Translations under genes and position numbers: made by a program
Assembly: GCF_014648035.1 (NCBI RefSeq)
Contig: NZ_BMQI01000040.1
Coordinates: 1 to 47,841, forward strand
Reading direction: 5' to 3'
From: Shewanella algicola
GTDB lineage: Bacteria > Pseudomonadota > Gammaproteobacteria > Enterobacterales > Shewanellaceae
DNA: 47,841 bases
Notes under the pieces: model-generated
Databases searched by the model: none
Seen by the model: only the letters and a program-made list of their open reading frames with translations
Told to the model about the DNA's origin: nothing
Part shown: positions 25,832-36,286 of the stretch, piece after piece
Position numbering within the stretch: position 1 is the stretch's first letter
How the letters are laid out: each line of letters starts with the position of its first letter

Positions 25832-26149
25832 TTACTCTCCGTTAAATACCTGTACGCCGTCATCTGCAGGCTTTTGTGCTGGTACAGGAGGGTGGGCAAT
25901 ATGGTCATCAAGGTTTTCATTGAGCATGGCTTTAAATTCGTTAGAAAACCATTCTAAAGCATTGTCTTTTTCTGCTGCTAAGTCAGTTGACTTAATCGCG
26001 GCTTCAAACGCATTAAAGCGTGCTGATGCAAATCTCATCGCGGTACCGACTTTGCCAATATCATTTTCTTGTTGGCTTAATTGATTGGCAAGAGCAATAA
26101 ATTGGTCAGCTATTTGATACATGGTGAGTTCAGTTTTTTCTTCAGACAT
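25832..26149 (-). CDS. DUF3144 family protein
   Basis: A 105-residue cytosolic protein with the DUF3144 pattern: [16 protein letters not shown] near the start, then [17 protein letters not shown] and a helical middle, ending in a Pro-rich low-complexity tail ([13 protein letters not shown]). No function is known for the family. The start at 26149 (MSEEKTEL) is chosen; a second ATG at 26152 and GTG at 26158 are also in frame, with AGTGGA upstream. It is divergent from ung; the 211 bp between shows no clear motif. Confidence 0.82.
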   Translation of the reverse strand: MSEEKTELTMYQIADQFIALANQLSQQENDIGKVGTAMRFASARFNAFEAAIKSTDLAAEKDNALEWFSNEFKAMLNENLDDHIAHPPVPAQKPADDGVQVFNGE

Positions 26150-26360
26150 CATATCCACTTTTGGTGAGTTAGTTTCTATCGAGTGTAACGATTTCTATTT
26201 AAAATATCAGGTAAAAAAATTAACGAATGAGATCTTAATCGACAGAACACTTGCACATGTCATCTCAAATAAACAGCAATGCTTTATTTGCATACTCGTG
26301 TTTGCCGACCTGTCATGGCATCATATTTATCCGTTTATATTATGTGTTAGAGAGAATGCG

Positions 26361-27023
26361 ATGCTAAACAGTTGGCAGGCCTTGCTAGAACAACAAGCTA
26401 ATCAACCTTATTATCAACAGCTGCAACAGTTTATTGCTTCACAACGTTCTGAAGGTAAAGTGATCTACCCCCCCAGTGACGAAGTGTTTACTGCATTTGA
26501 TTTAACCCCGTTAAACGAGGTGAGAGTGGTGATACTAGGACAAGATCCTTATCATGGCCCTAATCAAGCGCATGGACTGTCTTTTTCGGTTAAAAAGGGG
26601 ATAAAGCCTCCGCCGTCATTAGCCAATATGTATAAAGAGCTTTGCAATGATATTGACGGTTTTACGTTGCCAGAACATGGCGAGTTAACAAAATGGGCAA
26701 AGCAGGGTGTATTGCTGTTAAACACGGTATTAACGGTAGAGCAAGGGGCGGCGCATTCTCATGCAAAAATGGGGTGGGAAACCTTTACCGATGAAGTATT
26801 AAAGCTATTAAATGCCCAAACTAGGCCAATTATTTTTGTATTTTGGGGAAATCATGCAATTAAAAAAGGTCGATTAATTACGGCACCGCAGCATGAGGTA
26901 TTAACAGGGCCCCACCCGTCGCCATTATCGGCATATCGCGGTTTTTTTGGGTGTCAGCATTTTTCTAAAATTAACAAAATGTTACTTAGCAGAAATGAAA
27001 AGGTCATCGATTGGCAAGTGTAG
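26361..27023 (+). CDS. ung: Uracil-DNA glycosylase
   Basis: A 220-residue family 1 uracil-DNA glycosylase, which removes uracil from DNA to start base excision repair. The water-activating motif [18 protein letters not shown] has Asp62 as catalytic base, and [10 protein letters not shown] carries His185 (His187 in E. coli) and the DNA-intercalating loop. The length matches the family. The start at 26361 is preceded by AGAGAGA; a long in-frame extension upstream to 26121 overlaps the DUF3144 gene and lacks family similarity. A perfect inverted repeat follows 7 bp after the stop. Confidence 0.96.
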   Translation: MLNSWQALLEQQANQPYYQQLQQFIASQRSEGKVIYPPSDEVFTAFDLTPLNEVRVVILGQDPYHGPNQAHGLSFSVKKGIKPPPSLANMYKELCNDIDGFTLPEHGELTKWAKQGVLLLNTVLTVEQGAAHSHAKMGWETFTDEVLKLLNAQTRPIIFVFWGNHAIKKGRLITAPQHEVLTGPHPSPLSAYRGFFGCQHFSKINKMLLSRNEKVIDWQV

Positions 27024-27030
27024 TCACTTA

Positions 27031-27058
27031 GGCGCATTTAACTCCAGTTAAATGCGCC
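27031..27058. repeat. Perfect 13 bp inverted repeat between ung and ispB
   Basis: GGCGCATTTAACT and AGTTAAATGCGCC pair perfectly around a 2 nt centre (CC), between two converging stop codons. Unlike the other junction hairpins in this window it lacks a U-run on either strand. It may still end transcription in a Rho-assisted manner or act as an mRNA 3' end stabiliser. Confidence 0.75.
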
Positions 27059-27065
27059 ATGGCGA

Positions 27066-28037
27066 TTAATTATTACGGTTTACTGATAAGTGAGCTAAAG
27101 AAATCAACGCTTGCTTATAATCACTGTCAGCAAACACGGCTAGTGCATCAATGGCTTTTTGTGCTTCTGATTGTGCTTTTTTTTCGGTGTAAGTTAACGC
27201 GCCAGATTCATCTAATGCTGTTAAAATCTCATCGATAGCTTTAGTGCCATCGCTTTGTTCAATGGCTTCTCGGATGAGCTTTTTAGCGGCATCTGAACCA
27301 TGTTCCATAGCATAGATTAACGGTAGTGTCGGTTTTCCTTCAGCCAAATCATCACCAATATTTTTGCCTAATTCATCGGCGTTGGCGGTGTAATCGAGTA
27401 AGTCGTCTGTGAGCTGAAATGCGGTGCCCAAAAACTTGCCATAATCGCCAAGGGCTTGTTCTTGCTCTGGAGTCACATTGGCGAGCACACCTGCAAGTTG
27501 AGTGGCGGCTTCGAATAACTTGGCTGTTTTACAGTAAATCACCCGCATATAGTTTTCTTCGCTGGTATTAGGGTCATTACAGTTCATTAACTGCAGAACT
27601 TCACCTTCAGCAAGAATATTGGTGGTATGCGCAAGCACTTTGAGCACTTTCATGCTGTCGAGCTCGGTCATCATTTGAAATGAGCGGGTATACAGGAAGT
27701 CTCCTACCAACACACTGGCACTATTACCAAATAATGCATTGGCGGTTTCGCGGCCACGGCGTAAGGTAGATTCATCAACAACATCGTCATGTAACAAAGA
27801 TGCTGTGTGAATAAATTCGATAATAGCCGCAAGTTTAAGGTGTTGATCGCCTTGATAATCGACGACCTTCGCCGCCAATACTGATAATAACGGACGTAAA
27901 CGCTTACCGCCGCCATTGATGATGTAAAAACCGAGTTGGTTAATTAAGGCTACATCAGATTCAAGTTGTTTATATATCAGCTGATTGACTGCTTGCATAT
28001 CAGTGTCAGCCAGTTGACGAATGGCGTTTAAATCCAT
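27066..28037 (-). CDS. ispB: Octaprenyl diphosphate synthase
   Basis: A 323-residue trans-isoprenyl diphosphate synthase that makes the side chain of ubiquinone and menaquinone. The two Mg-binding aspartate motifs are DDVVDES at 84-90 and DDLLDY at 211-216, with GGGKRLRPLL at 42-51. The gene order ispB (divergent) rplU-rpmA-obgE is that of E. coli and relatives, which fixes the assignment. The 438 bp divergent region to rplU contains the rplU promoter; I could not identify the ispB promoter. Confidence 0.95.
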   Translation of the reverse strand: MDLNAIRQLADTDMQAVNQLIYKQLESDVALINQLGFYIINGGGKRLRPLLSVLAAKVVDYQGDQHLKLAAIIEFIHTASLLHDDVVDESTLRRGRETANALFGNSASVLVGDFLYTRSFQMMTELDSMKVLKVLAHTTNILAEGEVLQLMNCNDPNTSEENYMRVIYCKTAKLFEAATQLAGVLANVTPEQEQALGDYGKFLGTAFQLTDDLLDYTANADELGKNIGDDLAEGKPTLPLIYAMEHGSDAAKKLIREAIEQSDGTKAIDEILTALDESGALTYTEKKAQSEAQKAIDALAVFADSDYKQALISLAHLSVNRNN

Positions 28038-28359
28038 AATAGTCTCTGGTTGTTGGGGAACAGAGTTTGCACCCTTAATAAGTCATATCGAATTTGAGCG
28101 CACATCTTACAGGATATGGCCACTATTTTTCAAAGTATCTATTCTACTAAGCTTGTGTTACATCACGCATATTGCGAATTTGGTTACTTTATTTAAGTTA
28201 GCAATGCTGCAAAATGAGGTTAAAACATGCATTAAGACGTTTGTTTTTACGCAAGCTTCTTACGCAACATATATTAGCTAATTTTTAGGTAAGGCACATT
28301 AGCTATTAATGAATAGTGTGCGGTTATGTCGTCTTTTTTATTTGAATGCGAATTAGGGC

Positions 28360-28388
28360 TTGCCTGATGCTAAATCTTCGCGTAGAAT
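28360..28388 (+). promoter_or_regulatory. rplU-rpmA promoter
   Basis: TTGCCT (28360-28365), a 17 bp spacer and TAGAAT (28383-28388), followed by a GC-rich discriminator CCGCGCCC. The GC-rich discriminator is typical of stringently controlled ribosomal promoters. The start near 28395 gives a leader of about 80 nt before rplU. Confidence 0.75.
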
Positions 28389-28475
28389 CCGCGCCCATTG
28401 TCATTAAAAGTTTTTTAGCACCTAGTCTCGTCAATAATATGAGTTAGCGTGTTAGTCATTTGGAGTAAAATAGCT

Positions 28476-28787
28476 ATGTACGCTGTTTTTCAAAGTGGCG
28501 GAAAGCAACACCGTGTTGCTGAAGGTCATACAGTTCGTTTAGAAAAATTAGAAGTTGCTACTGGTGAAACCGTAGAATTCGATCAAGTTTTATTGATTGC
28601 TGATGGTGAAACAGTACATGTTGGTGCTCCTTTAGTTGCTGGCGGTAAAGTCGTAGCTGAAGTAGTAAGCCACGGTCGCGGCGAAAAGGTAACTATCGTT
28701 AAGTTCCGTCGTCGTAAGCACCACGACAAGAAGATGGGCCACCGTCAGTGGTTCACTGAAGTTAAAATCACTGCGATTAACGCATAA
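28476..28787 (+). CDS. rplU: 50S ribosomal protein L21
   Basis: A 103-residue ribosomal protein of the large subunit that binds 23S rRNA. It begins [14 protein letters not shown] and carries the basic [16 protein letters not shown] segment in the second half, both hallmarks of L21. The start at 28476 follows GGAG by ten bases; an in-frame codon at 28449 is upstream of it and not used. rpmA follows after 16 bp as one operon. Codon use is strongly biased, as expected for a ribosomal gene. Confidence 0.98.
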   Translation: MYAVFQSGGKQHRVAEGHTVRLEKLEVATGETVEFDQVLLIADGETVHVGAPLVAGGKVVAEVVSHGRGEKVTIVKFRRRKHHDKKMGHRQWFTEVKITAINA

Positions 28788-28800
28788 TTTAGGAGTCTAA

Positions 28801-29058
<258 letters not shown>

Positions 29059-29080
29059 TTCTTTACAAAGCTAGATCTCG

Positions 29081-29116
29081 AAAGCCCTGCCTATGGTGGG
29101 GCTTTTGTGTTTTTTA
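29081..29116 (+). terminator. Terminator after rpmA
   Basis: AAAGCCC (29081-29087) and GGGCTTT (29098-29104) pair, with an inner TGCC/GGTG partly wobble stem and a TAT loop, followed by TGTGTTTTTT. obgE therefore needs its own promoter; TATAAT at 29227-29232 is a candidate -10 without a good -35. Confidence 0.88.
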
Positions 29117-29242
29117 TATCATTAAATTTCCGTGGGAAGTTTGATGATTTTAGTTTATATGCAGTAGGCGATATCGTGATGAATGCTATCTTCAGCGCTT
29201 TTCTGCAAATCCCAGTGATTTGGGGTTATAATTACAGAATAA

Positions 29243-30427
<1,185 letters not shown>

Positions 30428-30447
30428 TTTGCTCATTTGAGGATATC

Positions 30448-31206
30448 GTGTACGCAGATAGCCAAAATGATATAACCCGTCTTGTAGTTCGCTGTGCGCA
30501 ATTACTGTTGGCCTATGGTGCTGAGTCTGATCTCGTTGAAGAGATCAGTCAGCGTCTTGGTAAGGCTCTCGGGCTTGCCAGTATTGAATTATCAATCTCT
30601 TCCAATGCTCTGGTACTCACGAGTCTTGTTCATGGGCGTTGTATTACGACGACGAGACGCATTCGTGCTCATGGCATTAATATGATGGTCATATGTGAGT
30701 TACAGCGTATTTGTTTACTGACCGAAAAGGGCATTTATGGTGCCAATGAAGTCAGACGACGCCTAGCCCATATCAAACCTAAATCTTACCCAGCAATTGC
30801 TGTTATACCCATGATTGGCTTGTCTTGTGCCAGCTTTTGTCACTTATTTGATGGTGACTTAATTGCCTGTATCATTACTTTTTTTGCCTCTGCAATTGGT
30901 ATGATGGTGCGTTTATTTTTAGCATCACGTCACTTTAATTTATTAGTTAATTTTTCGCTTACCGCGTTTGTTATCACCGCCGTAGCTCAAGTGGGGTATT
31001 TGTGGCCTATCACTCAAACGCCGCAAGCCGCGATGGCGGCGAGTGTGCTCATGCTAGTGCCTGGCTTCCCGTTGATTAATGCCATTTCTGATATGGTTAA
31101 AGGCCATATGAATGTGGGCATATCACGTTGGGGGCATGCAACCCTTCTGACTCTAGCATCGGTGATTGGCATTACCATTGCGATGCAAATGGGTGGTATT
31201 TTTTAA
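30448..31206 (+). CDS. yjjP: YjjP-type subunit of split ThrE exporter
   Basis: A 252-residue inner-membrane protein matching the larger half of the ThrE exporter family. An N-terminal soluble part (ITRLVVRCAQLLLAYGAES, and the family SSNALVLTS) is followed by five hydrophobic segments from about 115 on, including VLMLVPGFPLINAISD. It starts with GTG after GAGGAT. Its stop codon abuts the ATG of yjjB with no gap, so the two are coupled and act as one complex. The E. coli pair has been linked to succinate export; ThrE members export threonine and serine. The substrate here is unknown. Confidence 0.9.
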   Translation: MYADSQNDITRLVVRCAQLLLAYGAESDLVEEISQRLGKALGLASIELSISSNALVLTSLVHGRCITTTRRIRAHGINMMVICELQRICLLTEKGIYGANEVRRRLAHIKPKSYPAIAVIPMIGLSCASFCHLFDGDLIACIITFFASAIGMMVRLFLASRHFNLLVNFSLTAFVITAVAQVGYLWPITQTPQAAMAASVLMLVPGFPLINAISDMVKGHMNVGISRWGHATLLTLASVIGITIAMQMGGIF

Positions 31207-31677
31207 ATGTTATCTTTTTTAAATTTACTGCTCCATGATGCGTTTTTCTCGGCGATTCCCGCAGTGGGTTTTGCCATGGTATTTAACGTACCTAAACGTT
31301 ATTTAGTTTATTGCGCAATTGCTGGTGCCATTGGTCATAGCTCGAGAACCATACTACTGCAATTTTCTATGCCAATTGAGTGGGCTACGTTTGTTGCTGC
31401 TGCCATCGTTGGACTTATCACTATTCGTTTTGCTAAGCGTCATTTAGCGCCACCATTGATGTATGCCGTTGCGGCTATTATTCCTATGGTGCCTGGAACT
31501 TACGCATTTAATACCGTGATTGCGCTGATTCAATTAACGGCTCAAAGCCAGGTGAGCCCAGAGCTTACTGCACAGGTGATTGTAAACGGCCTTAAAACGG
31601 TGTTTATACTTGGTGCTCTGGCTGTGGGGTTAGCATTACCAAGCCTGCTGTATTACCGTACCAGACCAATTATTTAG
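31207..31677 (+). CDS. yjjB: YjjB-type subunit of split ThrE exporter
   Basis: A 156-residue membrane protein of the smaller ThrE half, with about four hydrophobic segments and the conserved AIIPMVPGTYAFN motif near 96-108 plus GHSSRT near 42-47. It begins at the base after the yjjP stop, giving tight translational coupling. The two subunits together reproduce a single-chain ThrE. Start codon is ATG with the ribosome site inside yjjP. folA follows 74 bp later without a visible terminator. Confidence 0.9.
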   Translation: MLSFLNLLLHDAFFSAIPAVGFAMVFNVPKRYLVYCAIAGAIGHSSRTILLQFSMPIEWATFVAAAIVGLITIRFAKRHLAPPLMYAVAAIIPMVPGTYAFNTVIALIQLTAQSQVSPELTAQVIVNGLKTVFILGALAVGLALPSLLYYRTRPII

Positions 31678-31751
31678 GTTGATCTACTGAGCTGAATGTT
31701 CCGTAAGCCAGTCTGTTCGTCTACTCCTCGAGATAATAAGGATTTAACTCA

Positions 31752-32234
31752 ATGCGTATCGCAATGATTGCCGCTATGGCTAACAATAGAGTCATAGGTA
31801 AGGACAATAAAATGCCATGGCATTTACCGGAAGACTTACGCCATTTTAAGGCTATGACAGTTTCTAAGCCGGTGATCATGGGACGCAAAACTTATGAGTC
31901 CATTGGTCGACCTTTACCCGGGCGTCACAATATTGTGATTAGTCGTAATTCTCAGCTGACCATTGATGGTGTGACCTGTGTTACTGACTTTGATGCTGCA
32001 CTCAAAGCCGCAGGCGATTGTGCTGAGGTTGTCGTTATTGGTGGCGGTCAACTTTACGAACAATTGCTGCCTCAAGCTGACGTATTGTACTTAACTATGA
32101 TTGATTTAGATGTCGATGGCGATACGGTATTTCCTGCCTGGGATGACGGCTCGTGGAAATTAGAGAATTCAGAAACTTTAACAAACGACAAAGGTTTGCA
32201 ATATAGCTTTAACACACTCGTGAAAAAATGTTAA
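31752..32234 (+). CDS. folA: Dihydrofolate reductase
   Basis: A 160-residue enzyme reducing dihydrofolate to tetrahydrofolate with NADPH. It has the N-terminal MIAAMANNRVIGKDNKMPWH segment with Trp23, Asp28 as the catalytic acid in LPEDLRHFK, MGRKTYESIGRPLPGR for cofactor binding, and VIGGGQLYEQ. Length is as expected for the chromosomal enzyme. AATAAGGAT precedes the start. It lies in the same region as apaG-apaH, as in enterobacteria, but with a DUF3718 gene and a chemoreceptor gene between. Confidence 0.97.
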   Translation: MRIAMIAAMANNRVIGKDNKMPWHLPEDLRHFKAMTVSKPVIMGRKTYESIGRPLPGRHNIVISRNSQLTIDGVTCVTDFDAALKAAGDCAEVVVIGGGQLYEQLLPQADVLYLTMIDLDVDGDTVFPAWDDGSWKLENSETLTNDKGLQYSFNTLVKKC

Positions 32235-32330
32235 ATTGGTCACGTAAACCCTGAGAATAATGTATCTCTGCGGAGTGTAATGCTCTTCATGTACAAGCTA
32301 TATAACAATAAATAGATAAAGGAGAGTCAG

Positions 32331-32717
32331 ATGCGCCTATTGCCTGTGGCTATTGCGGCCCTGATTGCAGCATCTTCTGTGTCAGCCCCTGCTGTTGCCA
32401 ATACAGAACAATTAGTAGCAAACATTTGTGACTATGTACAATCAGACGACAAAAACCGCTTACGTAAAAAGTTAAAAGAAAGTCGCGTTAAACTACGTAA
32501 TGTTTATTCAAGCATTTCTTGTGATGGCAGCAGTTTATTGCGTACTGCCTACAATTCAAGTGCTAATGATGTCGGTGAGTTTATCGCAAAACGTATGCCA
32601 TCGTCTGACTTAGCAGCCCCAGAGGCCGACGGCACAACCATTTTAGACTGGGCAGCGGCCAATGGTCATGATGGCGGTCCTATCACTGCAGCGATTAAAG
32701 ACCGCGTTGGTGGCTAA
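32331..32717 (+). CDS. DUF3718 family exported protein
   Basis: A 128-residue protein with a clear signal peptide (1-23, ending APAVANT) and a mature domain of the DUF3718 family: ICDYVQSDDKNRLRKKLKES with Cys33, then a Tyr-Ser-Ser-Ile-Ser-Cys segment, so two cysteines may pair. The C-terminus resembles an incomplete ankyrin-like turn (DGTTILDWAAANGHD). Function is unknown; the periplasm is the predicted site. AAGGAGAG precedes the start. The 147 bp after it hold two terminators. Confidence 0.85.
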   Translation: MRLLPVAIAALIAASSVSAPAVANTEQLVANICDYVQSDDKNRLRKKLKESRVKLRNVYSSISCDGSSLLRTAYNSSANDVGEFIAKRMPSSDLAAPEADGTTILDWAAANGHDGGPITAAIKDRVGG

Positions 32718-32763
32718 TCTTAATCAGACGATAAAGTGTTAACCGATATTGACCGGGTTAACT

Positions 32764-32800
32764 AAAAATACCGATAACATGTTATCGGTATTTTTTTATG
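32764..32800 (+). terminator. Terminator after DUF3718 gene
   Basis: AAAAATACCGATAACA and its exact complement form a 32 bp perfect palindrome (32764-32795) with a CATG loop, followed by further T residues. It can end transcription on both strands. Confidence 0.95.
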
Positions 32801-32815
32801 TTTTTACGAGGAACA

Positions 32816-32839
32816 AAAAAGGCCTTAATGGGCCTTTTT
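32816..32839 (-). terminator. Terminator of chemoreceptor gene
   Basis: AAAAAGGCC and GGCCTTTTT pair over 9 bp around a 6 nt loop. On the minus strand it ends in a U-run, 26 bp past the chemoreceptor stop. Confidence 0.9.
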
Positions 32840-32865
32840 GAGATGGGTTAAAGTGTTGGTGCTAG

Positions 32866-34887
32866 TTACACTTTAAACTCTCGTACAGAAGCTTGTAGCT
32901 CTTCTGCAAGCACTGCAACTTGATGGCTTGATTGTGCTGTTTGATCTGCACCTGTTGCGGTTTCTTCTGAAATCGACGCAATGTGTTCTAGTTTTTCAGA
33001 AACCTGCTGACTGACAATGTTTTGCTCTTGTGCAGCGTGGGCAATATGATTGCCTGAATCGTAAGCTCTATGCACTGATTGACTGATCGTTTCTAGGGCG
33101 ACGTTAGCTTGTTCATTTTTTTCAACACAACTGTTTGCTTGGTTGCGACCGAGCTCCATGACGGCAACGGCTTCTTGAGTACCGACTTGTAATACTTCAA
33201 TCATTTGCTGGATTTCGCTGGTTGAATGCTGAGTGCGTGATGCGAGGTTACGTACTTCGTCGGCGACGACGGCAAAGCCTCGTCCTTGTTCGCCAGCTCT
33301 TGCAGCTTCAATAGCTGCGTTAAGTGCTAACAGGTTGGTTTGGTCTGCAATACCACGAATAACATCTAATATAGAGCCAATTGAGGCGCTGTCTGAATGC
33401 ACTTTGTTAATGACGATACCGGCTTTTGCGACTTCGTCAGCGAGGGCAAGAATCGTATTTTTACTCTCTTCGGCTAGTGATCGCATGTGCTGTGCTTCTT
33501 GGTCAGCCTGCTTGATTTCATTGAGGGCTTGATCCGCGCTCATTGAAACCTGCTGTGCGCTAGAACTCAATTCTGTTGTTGCTGTTGCTACTTGGTCAAC
33601 TTGGCTTTTTTGCTCTTGGATACCAATCGTTGTTTGCGAGGTAATTGCAGATGTTTGTTCTGCTGCTGCGGCGAGTTGATTTGCCCTGTCAACAATACCC
33701 ACAATAAGGCTGCGTAAGCTGTCGACCAAACGGTTACAGTTTTTGGCCAGCTCGGCAAATTCATCATGGCCAGTGTCATCTAACTTATGAGTTAAATCGC
33801 CAGAGGCTAGTACTGTTAAAGCTTGGTTCACTTTTTCTAAGGATTTGGTGAGCGGGGTTATAACGGCAATACTGACCACAATAGCGACCACAATGGCAAA
33901 AAGAACCACTCCGAGGGTTTTATAAAATGCCGAGTCAATAATACTTAGCGCTTCGTTACTGATATCACCTGCAAATGAGTCAATTGATTTGGCTAATACG
34001 GTCATTGTGGTATTAACGTCTTTTGCAGCGCTTTGGGTTTGAGCAAGTTGTTTGGTTGCGGCAAAGCTGTGGGTTAATTGTTGCTGCTTAAGGTTTAGAA
34101 TGGAGTCATTACCTTTAAGCAAGGCAAACACTTTGGTGCTTTCTGTTGTTAAGTCTTCAAGGAGTGAGTCTTTGATCACACCGCTACCTTGACGATTAAT
34201 GTAGTCAAGTTTGCCTGAGGCCTCACTAACCATATAATCCAACTCTTTGATGATTAGGTCATATTTATTTTGCTCAGTAGTAGCAACTAAATCATAAATG
34301 GTGGTAATGATATTAATAAAGGTGCCATCAACAAGGCTAGCAGAGGCGGCAAGACTGCGCTCTGTTGTATCTTCGCTAGTTTCAAGATCGATAATGTCGA
34401 GTAAGATTGATGAAGAATCATCAGCGGCATTTTCAAGGTCGCTGCGCATATCATTGAGCGTTTCTTGTAAACTTAATGCATCTTTGCGCTCATTAAGCAT
34501 ATTGTTTGCGCTTGCTTCATAAGCGTTATAACTTTGGGTTAATGCATTTAAGGGGGCTGTAAGTTGTGTTTGTTTACTGACTAAGTCGCTTAAGTTAGCT
34601 AAATCATTTTCGAAGCTATTATTGAGGTTAGATAGTTTTTTCTCAATAGTGGGGATATTTGATGAATGCGTACTGTAATAAGCCACTAACGCTTCAATTT
34701 GTTGGGTATTGAGGTTTTCATTTAATACACTGGTCGATTCAAGCGCAGGTAAGCTAATCGTTTTAAGGATCGTGGTACCGTCTTTAATGCTGTTGTTGCT
34801 CAGTAGGGTAACAACGCCTAAGAACACGATGAGTAGTGTGACGACAGAAAAGCCACCTATCACTCTAGTCGCTACGTTAATTTTCAT
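32866..34887 (-). CDS. Methyl-accepting chemotaxis protein
   Basis: A 673-residue chemoreceptor. One membrane helix lies at about 10-30 and a second at about 325-347; between them is a long helical periplasmic sensor of about 290 residues, coiled-coil-like and rich in Ser, Thr and Asn, with no Cache or PAS signature that I recognise. A HAMP domain follows (about 348-400), then the signalling hairpin with tip region [20 protein letters not shown] near 520-540. No C-terminal CheR-binding pentapeptide is seen (it ends REFKV). A flagellar sigma-28 promoter precedes it. The ligand is unknown. Confidence 0.94.
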   Translation of the reverse strand: MKINVATRVIGGFSVVTLLIVFLGVVTLLSNNSIKDGTTILKTISLPALESTSVLNENLNTQQIEALVAYYSTHSSNIPTIEKKLSNLNNSFENDLANLSDLVSKQTQLTAPLNALTQSYNAYEASANNMLNERKDALSLQETLNDMRSDLENAADDSSSILLDIIDLETSEDTTERSLAASASLVDGTFINIITTIYDLVATTEQNKYDLIIKELDYMVSEASGKLDYINRQGSGVIKDSLLEDLTTESTKVFALLKGNDSILNLKQQQLTHSFAATKQLAQTQSAAKDVNTTMTVLAKSIDSFAGDISNEALSIIDSAFYKTLGVVLFAIVVAIVVSIAVITPLTKSLEKVNQALTVLASGDLTHKLDDTGHDEFAELAKNCNRLVDSLRSLIVGIVDRANQLAAAAEQTSAITSQTTIGIQEQKSQVDQVATATTELSSSAQQVSMSADQALNEIKQADQEAQHMRSLAEESKNTILALADEVAKAGIVINKVHSDSASIGSILDVIRGIADQTNLLALNAAIEAARAGEQGRGFAVVADEVRNLASRTQHSTSEIQQMIEVLQVGTQEAVAVMELGRNQANSCVEKNEQANVALETISQSVHRAYDSGNHIAHAAQEQNIVSQQVSEKLEHIASISEETATGADQTAQSSHQVAVLAEELQASVREFKV

Positions 34888-34999
34888 ACAATACTCCGAT
34901 TATTATTATTTGATCCTGATTTTTTATATGTAGTGATAGAGATTGAATTTATTTTTGAACAATTGTTTCTCAGGCAAATGTAATAAATCCTATAGTTTA

Positions 35000-35026
35000 C
35001 TATCGGCAAACTGCTACTTTAGTTTA
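35000..35026 (-). promoter_or_regulatory. FliA (sigma-28) promoter of chemoreceptor gene
   Basis: On the minus strand TAAA (35026-35023), exactly 15 bases, then GCCGATAG (35007-35000). The flagellar consensus is TAAA-N15-GCCGATAA, so 11 of 12 positions agree. It starts directly after the apaH stop and would give a leader of about 100 nt. Confidence 0.82.
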
Positions 35027-35029
35027 ACG

Positions 35030-35848
35030 TTAAATGACCCTTTTTTGGGTAATTATTTCATTCTTTTCGAGATGCCATAGTGTGAGGTGTTCACCCCAGC
35101 AACAGCCTGTGTCTAATGCCATAAAATGAGGATAAGGAGTTTGTCCCATTAGTGCAGCCCAATGGCCAAATACGAGTGTGTTTTGTGGGGCGCAGCGTGA
35201 TGGAAACTCAAACCAGGGGGAGAGTTCAGGCGATGTTTGCTGTTGTGGTGGCGTTTTACATTTAAAATCAAGGCGACCATCTGAGTGCAAAAAGCGCATT
35301 CTAGTTAAGGCATTGATACAATAACGTAATCGATTAATGCCTTGCAACTCCGTTGACCACTGCTCTGAATCCTCGGTATACATCTGTGCAATGAGTGCCG
35401 TTAAGTAGTCATCTCTTTGCAAGGCAACGCTGACCTGCTTTGCTTCTTGTAGCAAGGTGGCAATATCCCATTGTGGTGGAACACCTGCATGCGTCATGAT
35501 GATTTTGTGTTCGGGCAATGTACGAACTAATGGCTGTAGTCTAATCCAATCCGTTAATTGGTTTATATCAGGGGCGTTAAGTAATTCGCTAAGGTGATCT
35601 TGCGGGTGGGGGCGTTTTAATTTTCCATGAAGTGCCAATAAATGCAGATCATGATTGCCTAGCACCACTTGTGCAGCGTCTTGGAGTGACTTAAAAAAGC
35701 GCAGTGTGGCTAACGACTCTGGGCCGCGAGCAATTAAGTCTCCTACAGCCCAGAGTTGATCTTTTGAGGGATTAAAATCGACTTTTTGCAGTAATAAGGT
35801 TAATTCGTTAAAGCAGCCTTGAATATCGCCGACAAAATAATGAGCCAT
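35030..35848 (-). CDS. apaH: Symmetrical bis(5'-nucleosyl)-tetraphosphatase ApaH
   Basis: A 272-residue metallophosphoesterase that cleaves Ap4A to two ADP and can remove Np4 caps from RNA. The metal motifs are in order: GDIQGCFNEL near 7-16, GDLIARGPESL near 36-46 and GNHDLHLLAL near 64-73, with MTHAG later. Length matches E. coli ApaH (280). It begins 2 bp after the apaG stop, so the two are translated together. The chemoreceptor promoter lies immediately beyond its stop. Confidence 0.96.
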   Translation of the reverse strand: MAHYFVGDIQGCFNELTLLLQKVDFNPSKDQLWAVGDLIARGPESLATLRFFKSLQDAAQVVLGNHDLHLLALHGKLKRPHPQDHLSELLNAPDINQLTDWIRLQPLVRTLPEHKIIMTHAGVPPQWDIATLLQEAKQVSVALQRDDYLTALIAQMYTEDSEQWSTELQGINRLRYCINALTRMRFLHSDGRLDFKCKTPPQQQTSPELSPWFEFPSRCAPQNTLVFGHWAALMGQTPYPHFMALDTGCCWGEHLTLWHLEKNEIITQKRVI

Positions 35849-35850
35849 GG

Positions 35851-36231
35851 TTATTGTAATATTCCTGGTACCGCTAACCGAAATGTTGGAATGGTGGCTA
35901 GAAATCTCTCGCCTTTATCGTCTTCCATGCCATAAAAGCCCCGCATAAAGCCGACAGGCGTTTCCATTACGGTTCCGCTAGAGTATTGGTATGCGGTATT
36001 GGGGGTAATAGTTGGGGTTTCACCTACCACGCCAGGACCTTTGACTTCACTCTCTTTTCCGTTTGCATCAGTAATGATCCAATGACGGTCTTTTAAGGTT
36101 ACATTTTTATCACCTAGATTAATGATAGTAATGGTATAGCTAAACAGGTATTTACTGTCAGCGACATCCGATTGTTGCTCTAGATATTGGGTGTCGATTT
36201 TTATTTTTATCGGTGATTCGACTTGGCTCAT
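35851..36231 (-). CDS. apaG: ApaG protein
   Basis: A 126-residue single-domain protein with a fibronectin-III-like fold. It shows the ApaG pattern YLFSYTITIINLG, LKDRHWIITDANG, GPGVVGETP and the late GFMRGFYGM. Its role is not settled, though the family is tied to Co2+ resistance and magnesium efflux in some species. The start at 36231 follows AGGAAA; the longer frame to 36339 runs through a terminator and lacks family similarity. It is the first gene after an intrinsic terminator that separates it from rsmA. Confidence 0.95.
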   Translation of the reverse strand: MSQVESPIKIKIDTQYLEQQSDVADSKYLFSYTITIINLGDKNVTLKDRHWIITDANGKESEVKGPGVVGETPTITPNTAYQYSSGTVMETPVGFMRGFYGMEDDKGERFLATIPTFRLAVPGILQ

Positions 36232-36247
36232 TCTATTTCCTGTCTTT

Positions 36248-36282
36248 AAAACAAAAGGGCATGCTCGAATTGGCATGCCCTT
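36248..36282 (-). terminator. Intrinsic terminator between rsmA and apaG
   Basis: AAGGGCATGC (36282-36273) and GCATGCCCTT (36264-36255) form a 10 bp stem with an 8 nt loop, followed on the minus strand by UUUUGUUUU. It sits inside an otherwise continuous gene series, about 5 nt after the rsmA stop and 17 nt before the apaG start. Confidence 0.88.
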
Positions 36283-36286
36283 ATTA

